Assembly (NCBI RefSeq): GCF_000499845.2
Contig: NC_023756.2
Span: 44,466,291 to 44,530,290 of the forward strand
DNA from: Phaseolus vulgaris
Taxonomy: Eukaryota; Streptophyta; Magnoliopsida; Fabales; Fabaceae
Length of the DNA stretch: 64,000 bases
Reading direction: 5' to 3'
This document shows, piece after piece, positions 1-13,043 of the stretch (position 1 is the stretch's first letter; every line of letters begins with the position of its first letter). The position numbers and the translations under genes were made by a program. The notes below the pieces were generated by a model, which was not told the DNA's origin, did not search any database, and worked only from the letters and a program-made list of their open reading frames with translations.

Positions 1-1829
1 TCATTCAACCCCGATCGATACAATTTATACATTCATATATTCACTAAGTGTATCACTTATATATTTTATAATTTAAATTGATGTAAAGCATTAGATTATG
101 ACATTTTAAGTATTTTCAAGAATATTAACTCAAATACTTTGATTAAGAGCTTATTTTTCATATTATCTAATTAAAAAATTATACTTTAATAATGTGCGTG
201 AATTTGTTTTCATATTTTTCACGTACTGTGTCTCCTATATCTTATTGTTATAGGAGCATGATGTATCTTGCTTATTGTACTTATATGATATAAATTGTTG
301 GAAATTTGTTAATAACATATAGTTCTTAACCTACAAGAATACATTGTGATAAAATGAAATAAATTCTTCATTATCTTAACAAAGAGATAAGTAGTGTTTG
401 TACACACAAGTAAGTTTTCGATGCTCAAGTTGGTTACTTAAATTTAATATTACTTTTAGTCTTAATTATAAAAAAATAGAAGACCAATTTCAATTTTTTT
501 TCTATATACTAATTTAATTTTAAACATGATTTTAATATTTTCAAATATAACTCTGGTTAGTTTTAGTCCTTACTGAATTTTTTTATATATTTTTTTTATA
601 TAAAAGCTTCCATATAAGACAATTTTTTTTATATTTTAAATCTTTGATAATTTTATGGTTATTCTAATATTTTTTTTCTTTTCTTATCATTGATCATTAA
701 TTTTCATTTTTAGAATACAATAAGAATTAACATAAGGGAAATTAATTTTATTTTTATAATTTAATTTATATTTTGAACGATATTGTCTTGTATAAAGATA
801 ATGTTTAGGCATTTAATCAATGTGAAGATTAAATTAAGATTTTGGAAATATTTTACGTTAAAAATAATGTGTTAGAACTCAATTTTGATTTAGCTTTTGT
901 TAGAAATTAGTATTTTAAAATTTGGAATGTTATAATATAAGAAAAATGGTAACAATTGATAATTTAAATACAAATTTAAAGTGTTATGTCATAAGGAAAA
1001 AATAATTTTAATTGATAATTTACACCAAATGCATATAATTTAATAATTTAGTTTAACAATTATTTATAACTATTAACAAGTTTTTCAACTTTAACTAATT
1101 TTCCATCTTGTGGATTAGTTATGTGAAACATTACATACATAATTAGGATAAAACTAGATATTGTGACATTCAAATCTAGTATAGAGATTGAAGAACAAAA
1201 TTTAATACATATATTTTTTTGAATAATCAAAACCTAGGTGAAGATTAAAAGTCAAAATAAGTCACAAGATTTTGGATTATATTGTCTCAGTTAGACCAGA
1301 AAAATCAATTGCAAGAAGAAGCTTCTTTTGCCTCAAAGTTGGACTCTATAACTAGGCCAAGAGGTTTAAGCAAAATTTAATAAATACACACATTTAAATT
1401 TATATAAGTATTCGTATTTTTAAAAATAATATGAAATAGTCAATAAAAAACATATTTTCATATAATATCTTCAACTTTCTCTCTCTCACTTTCGTTACCT
1501 TCTTCAATGGCATGCTTCAAATGCATCAACCACCACCCATCATTCAGTTTAATCGCATTCTAGGATCACTTAAGAAGTTATTCCCACCATGTTGGAGATC
1601 CCACATTGACTAGATATTAGAGTCTTTCATAGCATATAAGTGGGTGCAAACCTTATTTTAAGAACCGGTTTTATGAGATTAAGTTAGGCTTATATAATTT
1701 GACAAAAGTCTAACGAAAAAATCTTAACTGAAGAGATAATTTGACTAAAGTTTAACAAAAAAGACAAACAAATTTCTAGAAAATTGCCATGTTGGGTTGG
1801 AGGTAACAGTAGGTAGCAAGGTGAATACT
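1..1829. other. AT-rich flank downstream of gene A
   Basis: No open frame with recognisable protein similarity and no RNA gene seen. The stretch is AT-rich with many homopolymer runs. The only recognisable item is a TRIM-like LTR at about 1590-1703, listed separately. It holds whatever 3' UTR gene A has; I could not place a poly(A) site. Confidence 0.6.
1590..1703 (+). mobile_element. Solo TRIM-like LTR fragment
   Basis: Starts TGTTGGAGATCCCACATTGA and continues through a TATATAAG-like stretch, then AACCGGTTTTATGAGATTAAGTTAGGCTT. The same consensus recurs in inverse orientation at about 14495-14626 and 49334-49681. In the 49.5-kb copy it is followed by a primer-binding site, which identifies it as a short LTR. 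No second LTR is visible here, so it is a solo or truncated copy. Confidence 0.55.
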
Positions 1830-4800
1830 CTACAAGTTCATTGATTGATCTAATTGTGAGGTGATAGAATGACTTCTACGTTTCTTCCTGTATCTCCATG
1901 CAACCTGAATTCGAATTGCTGCCAAGGATCGCCAGTAAGGTGATTCATACCTGCCATAACAAAACGATCAAATGATCATGACAGAACCATGAATTTGAAG
2001 AAAAGAAAGTGGGTTTATTACTAGTGAAATTCTCAAACTTGTGACACATAACTATATATGAAAAACAAAGTAATCACAAAGCATTAAAATTTATTCATAG
2101 AAAATCATTTCATTGGTATAATAGGCTTTCATCTCTTCTGTTCTTAGAATTCTTCTTAACATAGACAAGACTAGAAAACCTGGAAATAAATGACCTTAGA
2201 GATCCTTGAACACGAAGATTCCGCAAGAATCTCATGAACCGGCTTGTGACTTCTTCAAGATCTTCAGCTCGGATTGAAAATGCCTCCACATTTGTTAGGC
2301 ACTTCACTGTCCTGTTGCTAAGCCACCTCTGCCCTGGAAGCCTTACTTTTTTACCATCTGCAAGTGAAAAAAAAATGTTGATTACTTGTGCTGTTTCTCG
2401 TTTGGTGTTTTTGCTTATTTCCTAGTGAAGTGTGGTTAACAAGCATGTTGCCATTATACCAAGTATAGCTATACCTGTGCTTACAGAAGAAGAATTTTCA
2501 AGATACCATGTCAGAAGTTCTTCACCACAAACATCTCCTTCAGACAAGGGAACTCCAACTCCATCTCCTCCAATGCTCTCCAATTTTCCACGCACAATAA
2601 AGACCATCTTCTCAACTATACAACCTTGGTTCAAAATTATACTTCCTTTTATGTATGTCTTCTGTCTCAGTCTCTCACAAACGGCATCCAAGACAGGCTC
2701 ATCCATAAGGGTGAATATTCGAACCTACCAACGTTAAGTAAAAGAGTCAAATATTTCATGTCAAGTTGCATAGTGATGTTAGAGTTGCATAGTGATGCCT
2801 AACATGAAAACTTTATATATAAAAAAAAAGTCAAATATTTGTTGGAACTTGATGTATGGTGTTGGTTTGACCATGAAGATCATAAAGCTTTGCCTTCAAA
2901 ATATTTAAATTTAAGTTCCATCCTTCATTTATAGTTTCTTACTCAGAGAGAAAAGACCTAAGGACTACACAACTTCATCCAATATGTTAACAGCAATCAT
3001 TCTCATAGCAATCATTATAAATGGTGTTACTATAATAACATCATTATGCCACAAGTATTGTAGTGCATACTTTCTTAACAAATTTGAAGAGATGACGTCT
3101 TATGTCTCTCTGAAGATCTTCTGGCAAATTCTCTAGAATTATTTCTTCATTCACCCCTTTTGTTGCAGCCCAATTATACTGTTCAGACCTTCGTATTTTC
3201 CTGCATAAGAAATATTAATCTATCACTTATACATTAAGTGTGGTATATCAATATAATTTGTTAAAGAAATTTGAAATATTTGGTACTTTCTTAGATCTTC
3301 TGGTAAACGACGATGCCTCATCCATTGCTCAACATCGCGGCCTCTGAGTTGCATTTCTAGCCTTCTGCAAGTGACATGTAAGAAAATATATCAGATGCAT
3401 TGTAATATAAGAACACTATAAAAAAAATTAAGACTTAGTTGTAGATAAGTTATGTGTGTACCTTCTTCCAAGACCTTGAAGAAAGTTATGTATGTTTCCA
3501 ATGAGAACTGCAAAAAGCAAGAGTCCCAATCCTATAATGGCCATTGTAAAAAGGACTTCTCCCCAAAACGTGCTTGGGGTTAAACTGCCAGCGAGAGTAC
3601 TAATTTGCTGCATTAAACATACTGTAGATATTATACTACAATTGGGAAGGCATCAAATCATTCATGTTCTGTCACTGAAGAGCTTAAGTTAGAGTTCGTT
3701 TGCTCTGGACTTTATGATATGTTCTAGAGTTCACTGGGTGCCAAATAAGTTAACAAAGAAAAAGGGTTTGCAGATGGTAACATGTGAGAAACTTTTCAAT
3801 CATGCCATAATGAAAAAAATTATGTTTGGCTGAAACACTTCTTCGGAACAACTTGAATGGCTTGAACACCAATCAAGAGTGAGTGAACACTTCTGCTTAA
3901 ACACTTCTCAAACACTCAAATCATAAAAGGATAAACATTCAACTTATATTGAAAGACTCATTTGTAACATTGTTTTGCGAGATTTGGTTCCATATAACTT
4001 AGTTGTTTTTAACTTAGCATTCTATCTGTGTAGATAATTGTTATATGAAAACTAAAAAGCTTACATCTTCCTAGATATGCTGCATACATGCATTCAGATT
4101 TGCACCGAAATCAATATTCATACCTTACATGTACTAAATGTACATAATTACTGCTAAAGGAACAAATAAAGAAAAGAATGAGATGCATACCTGGAACCCC
4201 CAGAATAGAGAATAAATATATTTGTTAGGCACACTGATATCCATGGTAAGAGGTACAGTATTGACATAGATCCCATATTGGAAACCACCGGGTGAGGGAT
4301 TCAAACAAGCAATGGCATCTGTGTTGTTGTTCCATAGAGCTGATGCTTGGTCAAAATACTTGCTTCTGATATAACCTTGTCTTCCACAATCAATGATTGT
4401 CATGCATCTATCAATATGAGTCTTTCCACAAGCATCTCGCAAGCATTGATTAACCCTCTATAAGGAAGATGTACAAAAAGAGACAGTAAGATAATAGCAA
4501 CCTTTGTTTACTGAACCAAATTCCTGATTCCAATTGGACCACATTCTTTAAAGAATCCAAGACTATGGTAGCTGAATTGTACAATCAATATCAATAAATT
4601 AATTAGAAGGATTAAATTTATAGCATATACTGATATCATACAGACAAGACAGTAACACTTCATTTTGCCTGTACTATGTGCAATATCACTTGGAAAACAG
4701 AGTCATTCATGTGAATCCAGTACTATTTCTTTTGCTTTTTTTACAGTGAGGGTACAAATAATGAAATTCAGCAAGGAAGAAATTCATTCTTGTTTTCCTG

Positions 4801-7627
4801 CTTTTGAAAAAATGTACCATAAATCTTGTTTGGTGAATTTTGTATTGAGAGCTGAAGGAAACTGTAGCAGTGGTTTGAAGAGTATAGAAGTCAAGGAAAC
4901 AAGTTAAAATAGAAACTGAATTATGTTTTCATAGCAAACAAATAAAAAAATTGACAACAAAAACAAATTATGTTTCGTTTTAGTTTTAAACAAAGACTTA
5001 ATCAAACATTCTCTTTCTCATTTAAAAAAAAAGCTTCAAATGTTGTTTTCACTCGCCTGTAGACCAAAGAGATACCAGCAAGAGCCAACAATATGGCTAG
5101 CAAGCATGAAAATGAGAAGATTTATGATGAAATTTGCCCAAGCTGACTCAAATATAAATCCTGTTGGAGATTGTCCTATTAGCAGAGGCAGGATCCTGAA
5201 TAATTTGGGAATATACTGCACAAGGATAGCTGCACGCAGAAGATTCTTTGCATAGTTTGCTCCAGATGCCCCCAAGCGGCTTGGTAGGACAAAAAATATC
5301 ATTATCTGCACATATTTCATTATGGCAAGGAGTTTGATGAGCATATACTAAATCCCATTGTTGATTCATTTTTTTAACAGAATAAAAACACTTTCTTTCC
5401 CCTTTCACCTATTTGTACATAAGCAGATGATCATATCCACCGAAAATATGTTTCTCAGAATGACAAACCAAAAGTGTAATCAGTTTCAAACTTGAGCAAT
5501 CTTAGAAGGCGTCAATCATAGCTTAAACTTTGATAGCTAATTAGATACCAATTTATATAAATTTTATGAATAATAATAACTACTTTAGATACCAATAATA
5601 TTTTTAGTTTATAAGATAATATCTAGTTTAGTCAATGACTAATTATTTTTTGTCTCTAAATTTGGTTTTTATTTAATGGTTTTTTTAGTGTATACATAAA
5701 AACAGAAGAAAGTTTTAGTTCAATCTAATTTAGAATATCTATTTTGGTTGTATGATCAACATTAACTTTCTGACTTGAAATACTTCCTGTGCATGGAGTG
5801 TTATATACAAAGCTGATGATTTCCAAGAAATGGAAAGAAAGTATCAAGTTTTTGCATTCAACTGTAAGGCTGGATCATAATCCACATTAGAAACTTGAAA
5901 TATATACAAGTGGATACCCTAAAAATATCAAGTCACAATGAGAAAACTTACAGAAAAAAGAAATAGAAAATAAGCCTTCAGTTAATGAAGAAAGGGAGAC
6001 AGGAAGAAATTTACCTGAGGAAGAGGAAATACAACAAACAGGTCAAAAAGAAAATAACCCTTCAGATAATGAAGTGCAATTTTCTTGGGATGATCAACTA
6101 AATCTCCAGCACCAACCACCCTTGACTCTGGAGAAACATAGGCCAGCCTAAACTGCAAAGGGGCAACTTGATAGTTATTAGTATTAAGCTTTAAATTATG
6201 AAAAAGCACAAAACTATACTTCAAATCTCAACAACCATATTCAATATTCACGAAAAACTATTTCTGTTTCTTTTATTTTCCTTCCAATTTCCTCAACTAT
6301 GGACCATGCTTAGCACACTTTTTTATAAAGGAAGTTAGTTATTGAGAAATCACCTGGAGAAGAATGTTCAAGAAATACACAGTATCATTCAATGTTCTAA
6401 GAAAAACAAGTATTTTTCTTGTGTCCCAGTCGATAGCTATACATTTGTCATCCTGCATACAATGAATGGGAAAAATGTATAGTAAATTTGCAAAAGAAAC
6501 AGTAACTTGAAAATGTCAGAACTACTTATCATATAACTTAGACGATTTTTTCAATTAAATAAAATGAAAACAATCACACCTTCTGTACATAGATTAGAAA
6601 CAAAAATAATGGATCCACGAAAATTGCTCCCATGCAAAAAATGGCCAAAAGCTTGTTCCAATGTTGTACAACTTTTGAGTGAGGATTCATAACTCCAGGA
6701 ACACATGAAGTGCAGAAAGAGAGAAATTTTCTCCCAAAACCCTTGGCATCCCCATAAAGAGCACTGTGGAAGTGAAACTGTAAGCATGAGTTAAAATAAG
6801 CTTCATTGTGTAGCGAAGTATACAAAAGGAAATATAAAAGGCCACAATAAGATCAAGAACTGTGAGAGTAAAGTTTGTCAGTGGCCTTCAGTGAGTGTTG
6901 AACAAACAAGGAGACAACTGAAAATTGTCAATCGAAAGTGCATGCACAACTGAAAACTGAAAAGTTCTCTTATTATGCCACAATATATTTAACATGAACT
7001 TCAAAATATGGAAGTCCATGATTTCTAAACAAAAGTAGTAGTTTATTACCTGGGAATCAAACACAGTGGAAGATTTTGGATGAACTTCAAAGTATGGAAG
7101 TCCATGATTTCTAAACAAAAGTAGTAGTTTATTACCTGGGAATCAAACACAGTGGAAGATTTTGGAAGTCTTTGCATAGAGGCCTTGAAGTAAGTAGGGC
7201 AAGTAGTACAACAAGGATCATTACATGTTCCCAGTAGCCTGGACCTCACCAAGTGTTCATTCTTTCTATCATAGTTGTTACTGCAATGATTTTCATCTTT
7301 CAGGCTAAGAATACAAATTTTTTCTGTCTTGCTATCCACTACTTTGTTTCCTTTCACAACTTTAGTGTGATGCAAAGGATTTTCAGTTCCATTGGTAGCA
7401 TATAGTGGCCCACTCATATGCATTAAGGAGGGTTTTCTTACACTAGGAAGTGGACCAGAATGTCCCACAAGACTAGTTTCTCTGTCATATGGCTCCATGG
7501 AGACCACAGGAACAGAAATTGAAGCACTTCTTGTCCTTGATACAACCTTCCCAAACCTAAAATGTTCATTCTGTTGTGCATGTGTTTCGGATGGCCTATG
7601 CTCCCCATCTTTTTCAAAATTAGCCAT
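1830..7627 (-). CDS. CNGC20-like: CNGC20-like cyclic-nucleotide-gated channel, gene A
   Basis: Group IVa CNGC, 776 codons. Coding exons 1-12, in order of transcription: 7136-7627, 6580-6777, 6354-6452, 6015-6152, 5057-5305, 4191-4457, 3462-3607, 3287-3364, 3071-3200, 2475-2724, 2195-2357, 1830-1950. Start ATG (MANFEKD) matches C and D. The N-terminal region (1-164) has the conserved [14 protein letters not shown]1 is in exon 2, S2 in exons 3-4, S3 in exon 4, S4-S5 in exon 5 and S6 in exon 7. The pore filter is AGS at 487-489, where B-D have AGN. CNBD is about 600-736, with phosphate-binding cassette [16 protein letters not shown] near 659-674. The IQ motif is near 748-761 and the stop is TAG. 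Oddities: intron 5 has a GC donor (CAG|GCGAGT); an 86-bp tandem duplication repeats the exon 1 donor; exon 2 has a two-residue FH duplication at its start. The frame is intact. The channel role (cation and calcium entry, calmodulin control) comes from the family. Confidence 0.93.
5510..5692. mobile_element. Degenerate MITE remnant in gene A intron 4
   Basis: Has the phrase set of the MITE family seen at 58-61 kb (TTAGATACCAATTTA, TAGTTTATAAGATAATATCTAGTTTAG) and ends in TTTTTTTAGTG, the reverse complement of the CACTA terminus. The other end is not clear. Confidence 0.4.
6995..7166. repeat. 86-bp tandem duplication across exon 1/intron 1 of gene A
   Basis: Two units, 6995-7080 and 7081-7166, differ at one base by eye. 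On the minus strand each carries the end of exon 1 (..FDSQ) and the donor CAG|GTAATAAA. The exon-proximal copy ends at 7136; the second donor lies 86 bp further into the intron. Since 86 is not a multiple of three, using the distal donor shifts the frame. Confidence 0.95.
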
Positions 7628-8748
7628 GTTTGTTGATTCTGCAAATTTTAATGAAATTAACAAAATAATCATTGCATATGTTTCTGCACCATGTCAATTT
7701 TAAAATCAAACACTTCAGTGTAAGTTGAACTTGAAAGGGAGAAGGTAAACCATAAAACAACCAATATTATTAGATAACCAGTGCTGTATGAAAAGTCAAA
7801 GATGATACCATATGGAAAGCAAGATCATAATTGTCATGAGGCAGAGTCAATACAATAATAAATTTGTGCCTAAACAATTAAGAAATTGATGGAGTAGCAA
7901 GTGTAAGTAAAAAAGTTCTACATTGAATAGAAATATGCAACTTGAGTATCATATACGTGAAAAGAATTAATACACCTAAAAGTTTAAAGTTTTGAGCTGA
8001 ATATATGATGTCAAATTCACTTATATATAGTTTGCTAGTTTATTAATAAGTTAAAATAGAATAGATTTAAGATTTCAAAGATTCAATGACCAGAACTAAT
8101 AGTAAAATCATTGAAATGCTTGTACCATGCAACCTCTCTAATTTCTATGAAAACATCTGCAGTCATGTTTAGACAAACTTCTGCATAATGACTTCCAGAA
8201 AAGAAAATGAAATGAGTTTCTTCCTAAGTTAAAATAGCTCATGTACAACTCAAAACTAATTTTGTTAAAAAGTATAGAAGAGAACTTCTACAAATCAGTT
8301 TATATATAAACTCATTTTTAAATTATGAAGAGATTTATTTCATGTTTTCTTTTTCTTTTTCTCTTCAGAAGTTTTTCCTGAGAAGTTTGTGAATATATGT
8401 TCTATATATTCACTGCTCCTTCCATATGCATCTCTGCTTGAATTCGAATTAAGCTGTCACATAGCAACACGATGAGGCACTATATGATGAAAAGGATAAG
8501 CACTAACACAGCACTACTCAAAGCCTTTTCAAGCTTGATGGAGTTGGTTACATGCATGAATGAAAAGATGCCATTGTGTTTTGTAAAAAGCCAATACTTT
8601 AGGAGTCTTCCTTCAATAATTTTACTTACAATCTTTCATAGTCTATCTATAACTCTAGTTATTGGAATATCCTCCATATATGTGCATGAATAAACAGCAA
8701 TAACTAAGAAAAACAAGAGAGAAAAGAAACACAGAGAGTAATTAAGAC

Positions 8749-8965
8749 CTGACTGGAGAAAATCACAGTGAAAAGTCCAGCAACTATGCTTTTGTGATTG
8801 AAGTTAAAGCATGCATTGTTGTGAGGTTGTTGATTATGGGATAAATGGAGAGGTTTGTTTGTGTAAATATGAACAAAGTGTATGAGAGAGAGAGAGAGAG
8901 GTGATGATTTGCAATGCAACAAAGTGATAGTTGTGACTTGAAATGCAAGGACGGAGCAAGAAAAC
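8749..8965 (-). other. Probable 5' UTR exon of gene A
   Basis: On the minus strand this ends in GACTTTTCACTGTGATTTTC..CAG|GTCTTA, which resembles the same region upstream of C (36499) and D (55220). The matching acceptor is TTGCAG|AATCAACAAAC just before the ATG (7638). The upper limit is a guess. A (GA)n run at 8884-8900 lies inside and reads as a CT-rich patch on the coding strand, common in plant leaders and core promoters. Confidence 0.45.
8884..8900. repeat. (GA)n microsatellite
   Basis: An uninterrupted GA run of about 17 bases within the probable leader or promoter region of gene A. On the transcribed orientation it is a CT (pyrimidine) patch. Confidence 0.8.
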
Positions 8966-10631
8966 ATCTTTGTTGGATGTTACTTTGTTATCCACGAAAC
9001 TGCAACAAAGCTCGTGAGTTAGATAATAGCTAGCATGTGATAAGTATTGGTTTGGATTTTCATGTTTTTTTAATGCTTATGTATTTTTCTGTCTGTTTTA
9101 AACTTGATCCTTCAAATGAATGTTTTTAGATTTGAATATTTTTCTATGTCTGCAAATAGAACAATATTTGCTTTTACTCCTTCAAAATAATGGTTTCTTT
9201 TATAAAAACATGTTAGATTTGATCTTTTCTATTTAAAAAAAATTGTCTCTTTTTAATCCTTTTTCTTTTAATACAAATGATTCATTTTTATAAATGAGAG
9301 ATAAAAAGAAGACATTTTTTATCTGAGAGAATAATTTTTAATTCAATTCTTATACATATTATTATTTTAAAATTGATCCCCATTATTTGTGGATGTATTG
9401 ATATCTTGAAATTGGTATTAAATTATAGTAAAATGTAAGTTGCTGATAAAAAAAAATAGTAAAATGTAAGCACCAAATTGAAAACTAACTGTGACATATA
9501 GAAAAACTAAATATATTTTTACATATTTTTTTACAACTTGAACTATTCAGTGAGTTATACATCTTCTAGTATTAATTATGATGATGAGATATGTATGTGT
9601 TATTCTATTTCATCTCCTTTTTAAACATTTAATATATTTTAGGATTTGTTTTCCTAGGTTCAGTATCGGTCAAGCATTGCTTAGAAGTTAAGATCAATGT
9701 TAATTCATTCTTAATCTTTTGAGACACAAACAAAATCATGACGGAGATTTGAGTTTTAAAATGGACAATATTTCAAATACAGTGATTGACTTTATCTTAA
9801 CAAACTTAAATCGAAACAAAATTAATTTTAAAAACTATTAATATACTAATCTTATTTAGTGAAAAATAACAAATAAAAAAGAAAAAGTAATCCAAATAAA
9901 AAAATAATATAAAAAAATTATCAATCACAAAATATAGAGGGATCATAAACTAAATAGAACAACTAAAAAAAAAATATTTTCTTTAATTTTAGACTAATAT
10001 CAAATTTAGTCAATATAACAACTAATATTTTTTATCTTTAAAATTAATTTTTATTTAATAATTTATTTTAATGATAACCCAATATATAATCATGCAATTT
10101 ATTTGTGGTAAATGCAATCATGCTATTATACAAACAGATTAAAGGCATCTTAGGCTGGATCAGTGAAACATGATGATGAACATCCAATTAGCATATAATC
10201 TAAAATACTCACATGATTTAAATAACACCAAATTGAAAAATAATGACAAAACAAAACACAACCACCAAGACAAAGATTCAGAGATCCAACATTCTACAAA
10301 CACAAATATAAGAAAGAAAAAGATGGGAAAGAGAAGATAAAAGGAATGTTGAAATGAAATATTCATATTGTTACCTTCACAAAGGCCTAAGATAAGAGAG
10401 TGTTCTTCCTCCACTTTTTTCTTTTCACTTCCAAAACTTCAAATCTGTGTTCAAATATCATAGAAAAACAAAAGGGGTGTGAAAACTTCACAACAGTTGC
10501 ATATTCTTTCTGTGTCCACAGAAAAACAAAGGAAAAACAAAAAAAAAGTAGGATGAAGAAAAAAAGGTTTATCAACAGTAATTGCTTTGTGTGTAGGGAA
10601 TGTAATAAGAAAATTTGGAAAAAAAGGGAGA

Positions 10632-10705
10632 AGCTAATTAAATGTTAAGTAAAAATCAAAGCTAATTAAATGTTAAGTAAAAATCAAAGCTAATTAAATA
10701 TACTA
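10632..10705. repeat. 28-bp tandem repeat, about 2.6 copies
   Basis: AGCTAATTAAATGTTAAGTA followed by AAAATCAA repeats with starts at 10632, 10660 and 10688. The first two copies look identical and the third is partial, diverging at ATATAC. Confidence 0.85.
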
Positions 10706-12787
10706 CTTTTTAATTACTCTGACTTTGGATAAAATCTTATCATTTTACTCATTAGTGTACGTGTAAGCTTTTGGTACATGAAATAAGAAGTTAATTAATA
10801 TTTTAGATTTAAGGGATGATTAAAAATGCTGAATTTAATAAAAATATTATTATCTTTGCTCTAAAATTATTGTAATTTTAATTAGTATTTTTTTTTAAAA
10901 TTACAAAATCAGCTAATGTTCTCGATTTTTAATGATTTTTTTATTCTCAATATTTTTCAAATTAATCATTTTATCTGTTTCAATAAAAATAATGTACTTA
11001 CTAAGAGACTTAAGTGATTTTGATATAATTGTTTTAAAAAGCGATATATTTATTACTATTATTATTAATTTGTGTGAAAAATTTAAACTACAATAGGAAA
11101 TTATGTGTAATTTCTTAATATTGTTATTGTTTTAATTGATTATTCATTTACTTCTAATATACTATTGATGCATGAAGTTTTAAGGTATACCCAAGAAAAT
11201 ACTTAATACATCTCATAAAAACATAATTTTTAAAAGAAGTGTCAGTTTAGTTTTTAATACAAATGCAATATTAATTTATTAATTTATATGCTTAATGAAT
11301 AACACCACACATAAAAAAAGTTAAAAGGTTTTCTTGTTGAGTATGTTTAGACAAACTGTTCCCAAAAGATTTTAACGATATAAAAAATAATATTTTTTTG
11401 ATAAATTAAAATTAACTTATGAAAAAATTTAAAAATTCATACGAAAGGAAAATAAAAAATAAAATAAGTTTTTACATGATGATGTATTTATAATAATCCG
11501 TAGATTTTTTTTTTTTAAAGTATACTTTCATTAAAAGTTAACATAACTATTGACAATTTTAAACTATCAAGAAACATAAACAAGTTTTCTTTTTCAAATG
11601 TGGAAAGTAATTGATATATATAATAAAAAGGATTAAATTGACGCGTTTTTTTTAAAAATTTAAAGGATTATTTTTAAAAATAAATAATCACTAAATAAAT
11701 AAGGTAAATTATTAAGAGCAGAAACTATTGAAAAGAAACATTTGATGTATCTTCATATTTTAAGAAAAAATAGATTAATGATGATGGTTAGATGAAAAAG
11801 ATTAGTAGTAGTTACTTTAATATTTGAATAAATTTGGTTATTTTTTATTTTTAAAATTTAATTAAAAATAAATAAAAATATTAAATACATGTCTTCTCTA
11901 TATATTATTATTATATTTTTTAAATTTAAAATATAATTAAAGATAAAATAAAAATATAAAATTCGTACACCAAACTGAAAATCTTTATTATAGATAACAA
12001 AATATAAAAAATAATAATGGAACGTTTCACTAATATTGATAAAGGTAACTTTAGGAAAAAAAGACATAATTTGTGACAAAATTAATATTGCTAACTAAAA
12101 TAATTATTTTCTTTAATTTTGGAGAATAAGTTAATTGATTCTTATAAACAGAACGAGACAAATTAAATTATTATATTTGAGGCGAATATTCTGCAACATT
12201 TGTTAACACAATATTTATAGTTGATTAGAATTATTAAAAATTACATAATTTGAGAAATGTTTATTAAATAAGACACGAAACCTAGAAAATTTTGTGATAT
12301 GTCCCCAAAAATTAGAATAATAATTATTATGTGGGAAAACATTTTTGTAACTGTTTTTATTCAATGACAAGTGTTCCATATTTTGTATTCTTAATAGACA
12401 AAAAGTTCATTTGTTTTTCTATATACCAAAGTGTGTTATTCAGTGCATCTTGTTTTTATTTTAATAAACTTACACTATACATTGTTATGAAACCTAATCA
12501 TTTTTTCAGGAAACCATCATTAAATAGAAAAAAAAGAAGAAAACTAGACAAAAATATATATAGAGTTTATACCTATTATAAAAAAAAGTTTAAGTAAAAA
12601 TTAGAAACAAACTAAAATACCAAACAAACTCAAGCTAATTAAGCAAATCTATAAGGTCAAACTTATGAGCATAGTGATTAGGTAAAGTCACTCTCTAGCC
12701 ATGAGTGATAATATCCAAATTGTTGAGCTTGTTCAATAGCAATTATAGATCACATGCATAAAGCAAAAATAGACTATTGAACACTGA

Positions 12788-13043
12788 GGACGGATTTTGA
12801 TGGTTTTGTAGCTGCAGTTTGCAGTGCTTATAGCATTCTAATACGAGCACGGTGCTAGTTGGAATAGGATGTCTAGCTTATGCAGCAAACATTATCTATC
12901 TATTACTTCTGGGGTGTTTGTTCATCTCTTTATTCTTGGAGATTCTTAATGTGGTTTGATTTATGTAAAAGGGTTGGGATACCCCTTTTGTATCCCTTTT
13001 AATTTAATTTCATTCTTTGTTGATAAAAAAATAAAATAAAAAA
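12788..13043 (+). mobile_element. 5'-truncated LINE (non-LTR retrotransposon) 3' tail
   Basis: Ends in TTTCATTCTTTGTTGATAAAAAAATAAAATAAAAA, a form typical of plant L1-type 3' ends, after GGGTTGGGATACCCCTTTTG. It is flanked by a perfect 9-bp target-site duplication GAACACTGA at 12779-12787 and 13044-13052. No coding sequence remains, as expected for a severely 5'-truncated insertion. Confidence 0.75.

Noticed and set aside
7046..7135. Extension of gene A exon 1 past 7136 as the true coding end
   Set aside because: It reads the duplicated unit out of frame to a stop; the donor at 7136 restores the frame and exon structure of all paralogs.
7392..7703. Plus-strand 103-codon frame over gene A exon 1
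   Set aside because: Mirror of the conserved coding exon; similar antisense frames appear in the paralogs because the coding strand is conserved.
8472..8693. 73-codon plus-strand frame within the probable leader intron of gene A
   Set aside because: No conservation in the paralogs and no recognisable family.
10160..10648. Overlapping short frames on both strands upstream of gene A
   Set aside because: AT-rich, Phe/Lys-rich translations without motifs; one has a donor-like end, but no paralog has a matching exon.
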